Below are positions 47,550 through 59,637 of a stretch of 64,000 nt of DNA, one piece after another; the first letter of the stretch is position 1, and every line of letters begins with the position of its first letter. This stretch comes from Bryum argenteum (lineage: Eukaryota; Streptophyta; Bryopsida; Bryales; Bryaceae). The stretch covers positions 6,955,601 through 7,019,600 of the forward strand of contig CM073322.1 in the NCBI GenBank assembly GCA_037043015.1. Direction: 5' to 3'. The notes beneath the pieces are model-generated. The model did no database searches, was not told the DNA's origin, and saw only the letters and a program-made list of their open reading frames with translations. The translations under genes and the position numbers were made by a program.

Positions 47550-48372
47550 GGTCAAGCAGTCCTGAGGTACAAGGATTGCTTACTTTGAATTCAGCAAATT
47601 GTAGCACGGAATTCAGTTTTTGATTGTGGAAATAGTGACCTAGGGTTTCACGGCTGTGGACAAGTTGTACCATTCGTAATCTGGTCTTCATTTCTGTTCA
47701 ATCGCATCGGGGTTCCGCTCGCAGTTCTGGTCGTTGCCATCATCGCTAGTGCAGGCACAGCTGATCACAGAGGGCCGTTGTATCGTCAGAACGACAACCA
47801 CTCTTTATTGCAGGTAGCTCATCTTTCAATATTCATTTGCAGTTTTCAGGTTCGTCCCATTTCTCACGAATCGATTATGTTGCAGGTGCAAACATTTGTG
47901 TGCGTTTCAGCGGTCGTGGCTATCACTTTGGCTGCCACTGTGCATGATCGAAAGGCTATGGAATGTAGGCCGAACGAAATGAACGGCACGCTTGAATCGC
48001 AGGTAGAAGCTCTGGGATTTTTAACTTCATTGGTGAAGTGCATAAACTGATTTTTTTGTTTGCCCACACAGGTACGTGCAAGAACTTTGCAATTGGAACG
48101 TGCCAACGGACCATTACAAGTCTCCCAAGCCAAATATGAGCTTCTGCTGCTGAAGAAGCTAGCCCAGCCAAATCTGAGTTTCTGGCATGCATGAGTCATG
48201 AAATCAGGTCATTCATCAGCCTTTGGATCATAGATGCAGTACTATGGTCCCAAGGTCAACCAGGAGGGATCGCTTACTTTGAAAGTCAACAAATTTTAGC
48301 ACTGAATTCTGTTTTTGATTGTGCAAATAGTGACCTAGGGTTTCAACGCTGTGGACAAGTTGTACCTTTCGT
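47550..48372. repeat. internal duplication within the CACTA element
   Basis: About 120-130 bases at 47550-47680 recur at 48254-48372 (GTGACCTAGGGTTTCA, CTGTGGACAAGTTGTACC). The sequence between holds exon-like pieces with splice-like edges (for example ATGTTGCAG at about 47885) of unknown origin. Confidence 0.6.
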
Positions 48373-48960
48373 GAGCTTCATCTGCGGCTCCTGCAACGAA
48401 GTTGAAGTTGAAGTTGTACTGATTCTAACACACTAATGTGAAGCAACAGGTTACAGTTTAAGGTTTGATTTGATTTTCATAGATCGATGGATTTGTTTGT
48501 GTGTGCAGCCTGTACACCAACACACTCGTAAGTCACTGCGAGTGCTGGGAAGCGTGGGGAACCCATAAATCCAAGGTAATTTAATAGTCACTCAACACAC
48601 TGCTTATTATCTAGATTTGTGCTCTTCATGATTGTGGCTTTGCAATTTGATCGTGCTAAACGAGCAGAAATACAACTTTAGAGACAATGCTGAAAACCTA
48701 GCTCCATCACAATTAACAGAGTTTACATGCTGATCAAATGTGGCACATGCTCTCTCTAGAGAATATGTACCTGAAACTGTAGCACCACAACTACCTCAGA
48801 TGGTGTTGAAATCTGCAAATATCTTTTCTAGAAGGAACTTTTTAACGTTCGGCAATTATCAGATGCAATTAGTTTCTAGGCTTGTTGTTTTCTTAAGGTG
48901 ATGTGTGGATTGGTATTTACGAGGCTTATGATTTCACTTCCAAACGGTTTGGATTTACAG

Positions 48961-49733
48961 GTACTAAGGACTTTGAAGACAAAGCAAGTAACTCATGCAA
49001 TTTGGGACACTTGACTGAATACGTTACGAGTCTTGAGAATAGCGGATTTCTCGAACCCAAGGAGACTCTCCAACTTCATGATGTTGTTCAGGTTTGGAGT
49101 TTAACCCTATCTCTCGATACCACAATTATTGTATGCAAATTTCGTCACTAGCAGGAGAACATGTGCGGTCGTCATTCTGGACATCTAAAACTTGGGGGCT
49201 GATTTTTTGTCTTGGCAATCATCACGTGAACTTAAAGAAGCTATTGTGGACACCACCGGTTGTTAAAAGGTCGTCAGCAGATGAAACTTTGCAATATCAA
49301 CCTTTTATAGGGGCACTGCCGGAGACTGTTCAGGAACAGCTTCTGAACGTGGCCAAGGAGAATCTGAAATTTCAGGGTAGCACTATCTACAGGGAGGACA
49401 CGAAAGTCGATGGTATCTGGTTGATAGCAAATGGTGTTGTCAAGGTTAGTACTCAAATTTTCCTTAACCGGATCACATGGCATCATCCTTGGAATGTTCA
49501 CATGATGCCGGATGATTGAAAACTTGCAGTGGGGCAACAAGGAAAGTTCAGGACCGAAATTGAGAGGACCCACATTCTCTCTTGGCAGCACACTCGGCTT
49601 GTACGAAGCATTGACGGGAAAACCATACTTGTGTGACATTGAAACAGAATCAGTGGTCATTTGCTTCTTCATCGAACGCTCCAATATCTTGGCGCTCCAG
49701 AAAGAACATCCAGAACGTGAGGGCTTTCTTTGG
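48961..49733 (+). pseudogene. captured SOS1-like Na+/H+ antiporter fragment
   Basis: Three consecutive exons of the cytosolic region of plasma-membrane SOS1: 48961-49091 (VLRTLKTKQVTHA, then after a one-base deletion LTEYVTSLENSGFLEPKETL and HDVVQ), about 49216-49444 (NLKKLLWTPPVVK, then the cyclic-nucleotide-binding-like domain with DGIWLIANGVVK) and 49530-49733 (WGNKESS, PTFSLGSTLGLYEALTGKPY, ICFFIERSNIL). Order, spacing and introns match the family, so it was taken from genomic DNA rather than mRNA. The membrane domain is missing and exon 1 has a frameshift, so no functional antiporter can result. Confidence 0.8.
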
Positions 49734-50213
49734 GTAGTAGGATAGTGGGGACGGGTACTCTACGGATACAAGCAGTAATTATGTACATTGGAATTGTGAA
49801 ATCTACAAATAAAGGCTTTGAATTCTACTACTTAAATCTCTCAATAATATGGATTGAATGCTTGAATATCTACAAATTGCAGAATACTAGAATCTACAAA
49901 TTCGAGAGTTCCGAATCTATGGATCTAGAGACTAAAATCAATTGAATTAGAGATTCTCACATGGTGCCCAATATCTACAAATGGGATACTGTTGAAACAC
50001 TATCTCCTTCATATCTACAACTTATGTAGATGTTGAAACACTATAATGGGGATAGTGTTTCAACATGGTAGTGTTTCAACCGGGTTGAAACACTACCTTT
50101 GAAACACTATGTGAAACACTATCCACATAGTGTTTCAACCAATCTCAAGGACCGGTTGAAACACTATGGTGATAGTGTTTCACATAGTGTTTAAACCACT
50201 CCTTGCACTAGTC

Positions 50214-50440
50214 GACGGCGGCAAATGCTGCAAGATGAGAGAGATGAAGTGTCTGGACTCCTCTTATCTTCCTCCTGGCCTCCGCTGGTCTCAATCAATT
50301 ACAGTGAGCATGCAGCAAACTCAGACAGTACTGTCTTGGCATATTCTTGTTTGTTACAGAAGAAAATTTGGTACCGAAACCTCCGGATCGGCCTGTAGTG
50401 CCGAAAAAGTTATTTAATTTGCAAAAGATGTCGATATTAG
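50214..50440 (-). other. displaced upstream sequence of the ACT-domain gene
   Basis: Matches 23708-23935 (GGCGGCAAATGCTGCAAGATG, GCAGCAAACTCAGACAGTAC). Before the CACTA insertion this DNA sat about 57 bases upstream of the ATG at 46985; now it is 3.2 kb away. It probably held leader or promoter elements. Confidence 0.6.
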
Positions 50441-50689
50441 AAGCTCCACGGACCGAAGAAACACAATCGAACTTCCCACACCCAGATGGAGGAAAAGGAA
50501 ATAAAAAATCTAATTGAGAAGTTTAGGTGCGATGGAAAGTAAATGAAATCCAAAATGAGTACATGGATCTAGGAGACTTGTCGTTACACCCTCACAACGT
50601 GAGAATTCAAATTTTAGAGAGACGGCCAAGGGAAGTTTGAGGAGCTATCAGAAGTCTAATGGTATGATACTAACCGATATCAGTGAGGG

Positions 50690-51799
50690 CAGTAGATATG
50701 GTAGTGTGTCGAGATACAAGTTAGTAGATAAATTGGCCCCATAACCGTATAGCTTAAGCGTTTGTGGTTGCTACCAAACAGTCTCTAATTATCGTCCTTC
50801 CTTTTTACCTTTTCGTAACTGATGCCATCCATTTCTTGAAAAGTGGGCTAGTCGCTCTATATATATAAATATATAAATCCTTGTCACGCTACCTCTACGG
50901 CTCTACCTTTCAAAAATAGCACATAAGATTTTTTGAAGATGCATGGTAAGGCGTAACCGCCTAGGCATAAAAGCATTCCTCACGCAACGTAAAGACCAAT
51001 TTACCAACCCCACAATTGAAAAGTCCTCTCGGATGCTACTTGTCGCAAAAGATCACAATTACGGTAGACATAACGGTCCGATTTGAGTAGGGCCTAGGTA
51101 TTTGTGGGATCTACCAAGCAACGTGTGCTTCTCATCATGCTTCCTTGAGTTCCCTCTTGGTAGCTAATGCGAACCATTCCTGAAAAGTGGGCCAACGGCT
51201 TGATTAATGTGAAATGGTTTCAGAAGGAGGCAAGGCAAGGATTGAGCTCAGACAACCCAAGTGACCTTGAAATAGGGAGCATCAATCTTGAATGGATTCA
51301 ATTTTGGAACATGCCAGATATTAGCACAATCTTCGCTACGCTTTAGCCTTAGCTGCTCCAAATTCGGTCATCTATACAATCCTCTCTAATAGTTCAAAAC
51401 ATTTGTTCATAGGCATGGCAAGGATTCTAAACACAGACCACGAGCACCGTGAGGTATTGAAATCAAGAAATGACCTCTAGACCATGAATTGGCCTTCTAT
51501 TCTTCCATCTCCCAACTTTTAGACGCAACGTGCCATAACTTGTTCTCACCCATTATAATGTAATTTCTAAAAATTGGCCTTGACTGCCCATGTAAAGCCC
51601 TTCAAGCCAATTTCAAAAATTAAACCAATCACAAGAGAGGATATGGCCATGAATTGGGCCCAACAATGGCTTGGCCCCTTAAAGTTAAGAGGCTCTTAAT
51701 TAAGATAATGTGTGAACACCAAGCTGATTATTAGAGCTAGCTAACGAATAAAGTAGGTAGTAGTTGATTAACAGGGGAATTATACTTTGGCCAAAGGGC
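50690..51799. repeat. dispersed repeat R1, left part
   Basis: Matches 61110-61671 and 63010-63721 in order (TTGAGTTCCCTCTTGGTA, CCTGATTAATGTGAAAT-like, AAATCAAGAAATGACCTCTAG). Non-coding. It is interrupted at 51800 by a TTAA-ended element. Confidence 0.75.
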
Positions 51800-52743
51800 T
51801 TAACCCCTAAAAATCCAGGAAAACCGATTCGGTTTTCTGAGATTTCGGGCAGCTCATTTTAAGCATTTAAATTGATATTTTTGCCTAAGATTTTTATTGG
51901 GTGCTCCCCATACAGTAATGTGTATGTGGTAAAATTTTCAAAGTCAAATTTTAATTTTATAACCTTCACCTAGAAATTTTAGGTTTCAAGTCCAAAACGG
52001 GCAGTTTAAAAATATTTTTTTTTAATATTTAAAAAATATATATATATATATATGTTCATTACCAAATTACTATTCAAATTCCAAAGTATCCAAAGTCAAA
52101 AAGTTTACCAATTTTACAAGGGCAGCCTCCAAAACTTTCAAAAACAATCTTCACAATTTCTAGTAATTTTACAATTTTTTCTTTCAAAAATTGCCAAAAT
52201 TCAAGATTTTGGATTTTTTCCAAGATTTTTTTTTTTCAAAATTCACATTATCATAAATGCACCTTCTCACCATCGAGATTTTTCTCAAACTAAATGTATC
52301 ATACGTGGTGCTTGTTTTACCATATGGTTGTTTTTAGACCTTCTTTCATAAAATATTTTACATTAAGGTCAAAAAGTGGAATTGGTATCTAAAATTTTGC
52401 ATGAGCATACCCAACTTGATTACCTACATGAAAAAAAATGAGGGAAAAATATCTGGAATAACAATCATCAAGTTGCCCTTGGCACCATTTAGACAATGCC
52501 TCTCACGCAGCGGCAAAGAAAAGTGTTGGTCAAACTTTGATTGCTGTGATCTCACAAATGACAAACATCCAACGGTTGAAATTTTGACCACTCCTTTGTA
52601 TACAAGTAAGGTACAAGATCTTACGGTTCAAAGTCTAAAACCGGAAAAAAAAGTTTCTCCATTTCCCCATTTCCCAACGAAGGTGAAAAATGGCAGTTTT
52701 TGGTTCTGGAGGTCGAGGAAACGCCTGGATTTTTAGGGGTTAA
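51800..52743. mobile_element. TTAA-ended element, 944 bp
   Basis: Begins TTAACCCCTAAAAATCCAGG. The right end is its inverse, CCTGGATTTTTAGGGGTTAA. About 95 percent similar by eye to 33861-34790. Inserted in repeat R1; the R1 copy near 15250 shows the site without it. Confidence 0.88.
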
Positions 52744-53060
52744 TAGGGCCTTCTCCATGATATAAAAGGAGATTGAGAAACAAAAGATCTCGATTTCGTG
52801 ATATTACCTACTGGAGTGGATGAATTCGAGTAATTTGGCTTTGTTTCACCATTATAGGTAATTCAATTACTTCATAATTTCTCACCCTGACAAATTATAT
52901 ACTAAAATAAAGGTAAAATGCAAAGCAAGATTGAGTAATGAATAGATTATTCATCAATTAAGTTTCTATTTAAGAGAGTTCTCACCTTGGTAGACTAAGA
53001 AATTCCAAAACTCAATTATGATAGTAATGTGAATGTAGCGCAATCTTATACATAGTTTCA
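52744..53060. repeat. dispersed repeat R1, right part
   Basis: Continues R1 after the insertion; matches 15270-15575. Confidence 0.7.
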
Positions 53061-54146
53061 CGATTCCAAGGCTTTCATTTGCTCCAAGATATATTTTGAT
53101 GAATTTATTTGGTAAACGATTGTTCTGATTGGAGATTTTCTAGTTGTAGGTCCTTTGTTGATAGAATTTCACTTTGAAGTGATAATGATGAAATTTTAAA
53201 ATCTATTTTTCTTTACTAATATGTTCTGATTGTACGATTTATAGGCCTCATGACTTGGATTTTGGTCCACATAATTTACAACAAGTCTATTGCAAGTTTG
53301 TGCGATTGAGATCTAAATAGCTTATTTTCATTTTCATCTATGACATTTTTTTTGGAAATGTGTTTTTTGACTAAAAAAACGGAAGGACGTGTAAGGGTGA
53401 AAGTATATTAAATGGTGTCGATTCCAATAAGAAAGATCTTTGTCAAACACTCAGTATATGAAAAACATCTATTTAGGTTGTTATAAAACTTCATTTTAGA
53501 ATCAAATCCATCTTTTATCTTATATTTCCCTAAATTTTGTATTTAAGATGACCTTTAATTAAATGCAATATTTAGTTGAATCCTGACCCATTTATAAAAT
53601 CCGTATTAAAGAAGATTTTGGATTTTTGCTAACTGAAGATTTATTTTTGAAGATTAAGTATAATCAAATCCCTTGTTATGGTGTATGATCCTCTTGTTTA
53701 CATTTTCAAATTTGATCTTTATTTTATTTAGAAAGCCATAAGAAAGCCCCTCATATGTTACTTCTTAATTGGAAGTAGACTAAAGGTCGTTAACATGCCA
53801 TACAAGTATCAAGTATTTCAAAATTTTAATTGTGCTACTTAGACCATCAATTACATTAATTGAGGAAGTCTTTTGAAGTTCGGAGAGGTAACTCATAACA
53901 TAGTGTGAGGGCAAATACCGGTTACTCGGTAAATGTTCACAAGCGGTCAGTTGGTGGGTGCGAATTAATTACTCCGAGCAATGAACTCTAAAAATCCTAA
54001 GAAAATGTGATCATGACATGCATTCATATACATTAATCATTCAGCATCACACAACCATCAACACATCATGAATGTAATAAAAATCACACCAAACAATTGA
54101 GGAAGAAAAAATACTAGTGCAATTCTACATTTGGCCACCAAAATGG
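53061..54146. other. repeat-derived AT-rich DNA
   Basis: 53061-53400 resembles the right half of the 24956-25936 element (ends AAGGACGTGTAAGGGTGAAA, a decayed terminus). The rest shows no gene. Confidence 0.4.
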
Positions 54147-54880
54147 CCGGATCTCCCTTGTTCAAGCTAGGAGTTTACAGAAAGCCAACTCAGAAACGCA
54201 ATATAATCTAAAAGAACACTACGTGCTTCCTTTTGCAACTCAAGATATGCAACCTCAAAGTTAGGTCATCTAGCTGCCCTCCTCCGCGGACATGCCTCCA
54301 CTTAATCGATGGTCATTCCTACATCCATGCTCTAATAAGCGCAAGCCTATGCTTTTTGGAATGTTGGTTTTAAGACGTTCCTCTCTTTTAAAGAACTTGC
54401 GCAAATTCGTCTCCAACTCATTGCTACACCTCTCCAAAGTTGGCAGATCCAGATCTTAATTGAGAAATCCATCTGTCCTTCTTCTCTTCCTATCGCCACT
54501 GAACCCTTGATTGCTGAAATGGCCACAACTCCTTCGTCCTTGGTTGTCTTGGGGCAAGCAAGGAGTCCACGGAAAGCTAACTTAGAAACGCAATATAACC
54601 TAAAAATACGTTTTGTGGTTCCTTTTACAACTCAAGATATGCATCCTGAAAGTTATGTCATTCAGCTGCCCTCCACCGCAGACATGCATCCACTTAATTG
54701 ATAGTCATTCCTTCCTCTATGCTTCTGTAAGCGCAAGCCTAAGCTTTTTGGAAAGCTTGCTTTGAGTCGCTTCTCTTTTTAAAGGGCTTGTGCAAATTCG
54801 TCCCAGTTGATTGGTACGCCTCTCCAAAGTTGGCACATACAAATCCTAGTTGGGAGATGCACCTCTCCTTCTCCTCCTAT
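54147..54880. repeat. two-copy tandem repeat, about 392-bp period
   Basis: CAACTCAAGATATGCA occurs at 54236 and 54628, with long flanking similarity (GAAACGCAATATAA, GCGCAAGCCTA, CTCCAAAGTTGGCA). No coding sense. Confidence 0.75.
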
Positions 54881-57489
54881 CTAGACACACTCATCACACC
54901 ACCAAGCACCCCACATCCTCTTCTTACATATTTTCTTTATCGTGTAATTCAAATCATGTCTCTTCTTACACAAAAGCCTAATCATCTTTCTCACTTCATC
55001 CGCACAACACACAAGAGAAAAGCTAGAAGTCTCTCACCTCTAGCAAAAGGAGAGAGAAAAGAGAAAAAAAATGAAAGCATATAGGAAAAAATTAGGCCAG
55101 AGGGAAAGCATGAGAGAGGAATTGTCCTCTCTCATCTTCCTCTCTACCTTTTTACTTTCTCAATTACCTATCTACCTTTAACTCTAATACTATCTTAAGT
55201 TTAATATCCTTCAATTTTAACAATTTAGTTATCTTTCTTAACATACAAACATGCAATTGTCACTAAGTTGTCATTCTCAGTGTTTATCATAATCAATGTA
55301 ATAAATTTCTAATTTATTTTTATAAATTCCAATCAAATCCGTTTTGTTTATAAGAACCACACCTACTATTATAATTAAATGCATTTTGCATCTAGATATG
55401 CAACAACTAATATGTGAGTCATTCGGATGGCTCACATATACTTTCCAAAAAAAATTTACAAAGAAGAAATTATTCTAAAGGTAGGCCCCTTACACTAAAA
55501 TGAATATCATATTTCCTTCACATCTTCAATCAAGAAAATATGCTTACCACTAGATCATGACTTAATTGAAATTTGACCCAACAAATGAGGTTCAATTCCA
55601 ATTGTGGAAAAATTAGATTCAACTCCTCTTAAACCAAGTTGATTTTCAGTTCTTCCACCTTGTAAACATAGTAAAAATTCCAGTACCTCAAAAATTTGGA
55701 TCAAGAATCTTCCAACTATATAGTTATAGGAACTTATTTTTGGATATTACTTATGTAAAAAATATTCATGTAAAACTACTTACAATTTCACATAATTGGC
55801 TTGCAATCAAAATTACAGGCTCCATGTTTGCAAACCTAAACCAAAAGCTACCTTCACTAAAATACATCTCATTAAATTATATTTCATTGAATGACTTTGC
55901 TCACATAAACTAGACTCGATTAAGGCTCATCCCAACTCCCAAGTATTTCGTCAAACTAAGACCAACTCCATATGAAGTAGTTATAGCTCTTCAAACTTTT
56001 AGCCCTTCATCCAAAATGTTATTTTTAGACACAAGGGATGTCTAGAGGTCAAGAGAGCCACATCACAGATTCAGTATGTCAAACTCCTTTTAAGTTTTAA
56101 CTCCTAGACGCCCAAGCAAGTCTGAGGAGCTTGTTTCCAACTGCTCTTAGGTCTCACTATATTCAACTTTTTTCTTATATTTGGATGTCATAGTGGTCAC
56201 CTTCTTGTGATTCATTAAAAAAGTGAAACTTTACAATTTAAATCATAATTTGTATGGTGATTCTGTGCTTTGCAAGGATTGTGGTAAGAAGGTTGGGGTT
56301 GTACGTACCCTTGAAGGAGGTTGCAACTTGCAAGCTCATCAGTGAATGATTGATTCATTCATGATGCCCAAGTTCAAAAAGTGTACTATTCACGATGCGT
56401 GAGTGTGCCTTTAACCCTTGGACGCCCAGGGGGTTTCAGTATACACAACTCAAAATTGGATGAGAACAAATCAGGATCACAGCATCTTCTCGACTTCGGC
56501 ATCATGAATAGTACACTCTTAAAAAGTCTTGGGCATCATGAATGAATTGATCACTAATGAGTTTGCAACCTTCTACAAGGTTATGTTACTTATGTACAAC
56601 CATAACTACCTACCACAAGTCCACAACCCTTTCAAAGCACAGAATCACATAAATATTGTAATTTGAATAGTAAAATTTCACCTTTTTTTAATGCATCATA
56701 GTTCTTGCCTTGCATGCTTCTTGGAACCATTTCTAATTAAGCAAGCGATTGGCCAACTTTTAAGGTAATGCCAGTTCGCATCAACTTCCAATAGTTCTGG
56801 CTACCAATGGTTGCTAAAAAGGAAGTATGATGAGAAGAAGGTTGCTTGATAGATCCCGAGACGTTTGGTAGATCTCATAAATATATATGTAGTAGTCTTT
56901 TATACCTAGAAGAGCTTAAATGTTCAAAAAATAAGTGTGGAAATCAATGAATGTATGTCTATACAAATTATGCTTATTATTGGTATAACAAGTTTCATGG
57001 TGATGTGTATCAACAATTTCTTTTTTACTACTAATAAAACACCAAGATAAGTAGAAAATTAAAACTCATAATTATAAAGTTAAACCTTTGCTTATAGTCC
57101 ATTGACTTGAGACATTTCATTCTCTCATAATATGATGACTTGGAACTTATTATAGTTATTATTATACTTATTATTATTAAGGAAGTCAATGAATTTGATG
57201 TTAGCACACACATTAGCATATGTCAACTTAGTACATGGTGAGACCTTATCCTCACGGGCTCGCATGATGGGAGAACCCCACGAGATCCTCTTATTACACA
57301 AGCCCCTTGACAGAAGCTACAGGGCCTTTTCTCTCATAAAGATAGGAGGCCCTAATTTGAGATTTCATTTCATATAACCTCATAGGAACGCCTCTAAGGG
57401 ATCCTTGTGAGTTGATTCGATGGACTGTACATATGTGAGGCATCATACATCAAAAGAGTAGTACATGTCATCTTTAGAATAAACACATC
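54881..57489. other. AT-rich repeat-derived intergenic DNA
   Basis: 55440-56060 resembles the TTAA-ended element at 24956. 56100-56700 is an inverted relative of 35277-35940. No gene recognised. Confidence 0.4.
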
Positions 57490-58450
57490 TATTCCCTTAT
57501 TCTTTTTAATTTAATTACTTGTACAATGGAGTACACATCACAAGTATGGATCTTGATACTATTTGATACGGGACGCAACGGATTGTTGGTTGATAGTTTG
57601 GTAAATAAGCCTTGACGGGAATAACTTAAGCATGGATAACATTCCTTTGTCAACTAAGACTGTTCACTAAACTACTAGCACTTGTCAATAGTAATACAAA
57701 CGTAATTGTTCAATGATCTTTGTGATTTGACTATTGGTACATATGTAGAATGAATCATAGAGAATAAGTATGGATTCCAATAAGTATGGATTCCAATTCA
57801 ACGTGAAACTATACACAATTGATTGTTGCTTGGTAAATTAGCAAACAACTGTTGTTAGGAACCACTGAAGTATGTTCAAATTTCCTCGGTTGGATAAGGT
57901 TCTTCAAGATATGGCTATTACATGTCACTTACTCACATGTGATACAAAGGTATTTGTTCTATTGATCTATTGCTTTCATTGACTGCTTCTATAAGATTTT
58001 ATTGATTTGACTACTTCTACTATGAGTCTATGAATCCTATAGAATGTGTATGGATTTTATATTTTTATACTACTTGATAATGCCCGCAACCAACTAGTGG
58101 TTGGGAATGAAACAAACAAATATTGTTGGGAACAAAACAAAGTATTTATAACATTCTTATGTCCCCAGACGACTAGTACATAAAAATTGTGATACAAACG
58201 TATTTGTTCTAATAAATGATCCTAAGTACTAATTTCACTACTTGTACTATGAATTATCCACACATTATGGATTTCAATACTATATGATATTATACACTAT
58301 TGACTGTAGGTTTGGAATTTCGCAAATAATTATAGTTGGAAACCACTTAACTATGTATTTCATTCTTATGTCAACTTAGGTCTTTCACTAAACCTTACTT
58401 GTACAATCTTAATACATAGTTTTCCATCAAAATTTTGTAGATCCAATGAG
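57490..58450. repeat. degenerate tandem repeat, about 240-bp period
   Basis: Roughly four diverged units, each with (A)TTGATTGT(T)GGTTTGGTAAAT-like, CATTCCTTTGTCAACTAAG-like and ATACAAACGTATTTGTTC-like phrases. Non-coding. Confidence 0.5.
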
Positions 58451-59014
58451 AATGCTAGACTTTGCCTACTTAGGAATGGATTGAGTCCACTTAAACCACA
58501 TCCCTTGGTTCACACCCCCCAACTTTTGAAGTTCAATTGGGAGAAGCCAATAATGCCAAACCTAATTACCTCAACCTACCTCACTTTGGTAATCACTTAA
58601 ATAGTACCAAATGTCACATTCATGGATTTTTATTCTCATAATGATACCATACATGGATCTGAGCATATGCTAACTCTAATACAAAGGGCATTCATCACAA
58701 AAGTAGAAAGCCCCAATGTATGTAGATCATCAAAAGATGTAGAAAGATGTTTGTGGTTTCCATCCAAATTGTGCATTTATTAGGTTGCATACTTAGAATG
58801 CAAGTGAATACAATCAAAATGTGTTGAACATTCTAGTAGAATCAACTACGTGGTAGTGGATTTCATTTTGTATAACTCCAAAAAGCCTTGCATTTTTGGG
58901 AGCTCAAAAACCCAAAATTGCATTATCTTCCCACTTTACACAAATGGGGGTATAGATCATACTTTTTGAGCTTTACTTAAAATCTCCAACTATAGAACCT
59001 TCGAGATGACTAGT
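58451..59014. repeat. dispersed repeat R3, left part
   Basis: 58740-59014 is an inverted match to 35010-35250 (CAACTACGTGGTAGTGGATT, TTGTATAACTCCA-like). Interrupted by MITE copy C. Confidence 0.6.
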
Positions 59015-59637
59015 GGGTGATGGTCTGGTTGGGGTACCCAAAAAGGTTGTCCCATGAACAATTGCACTCTATGCTGGTGTGACAAACATATCCATTTTTA
59101 AACTGTAATACAATAAGACTTCATTAGATGTGGTTTTAGTTGTCTATACTTATAATGTATCAAGAAAAAAAATTAAAAATTAAAAAAAATATTTTGAAGT
59201 AATTTTATTTGATTTTTTAGTTGAAAAAGTAAGTCATGTCCCAATAACCTAAAATCCATAGAATCAAGCAAATGGAATATCAACCATTTTTATTTTAACA
59301 TAATTTTTGAATATGACCTACATCTTCTTGTATAGAATACAAAATAATTTATTTAATAATAAAAAAATTAATTCATTGTGCATTATAATGCCTGCAAATC
59401 CCCAAATTCAACACTTTTTCCCTCATCTATGAATGGATCCAAAAAAAATAAAAAATCTAAAAGAAAATCTATAGGCATATATACTTTGATTTCAGTGAGG
59501 TGCATGATATTTTATTTTCTATTTTAGGGTCTTTTTACTTGATTAAAATGACTAAATTAGACAAATTTTGGAGGCTTTCAATAAAAATAACCTAATTAGT
59601 GTGTCCAAAAAGTGATACCCCAAGCTTACCATTGCCC
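59015..59637. mobile_element. GGGTGAT-type MITE copy C, 623 bp, TSD TAGT
   Basis: TAGT at 59011-59014 and 59638-59641. Ends as in copies A and B. The empty site is visible in inverted form near 34985-35010. Confidence 0.9.

Larger units (their letters stand above)
47042..50213. mobile_element. CACTA-like transposon, 3172 bp, carrying host gene pieces
   Basis: Left end CACTAGTGCGAAATTG; inverted right end GACTAGTGCAAGGAG. It is flanked by GACG at 47038-47041 and 50214-50217. The related locus at 23704-23712 has the same sequence with a single GACG and no insertion. Subterminal regions (47060-47180 and 49985-50195) are packed with GTTGAAACACTAT in both orientations, the arrangement that the TnpA protein binds in CACTA elements. 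No transposase is present. The interior is made of host-like sequence with introns, so it is a non-autonomous, gene-carrying element. Confidence 0.85.
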
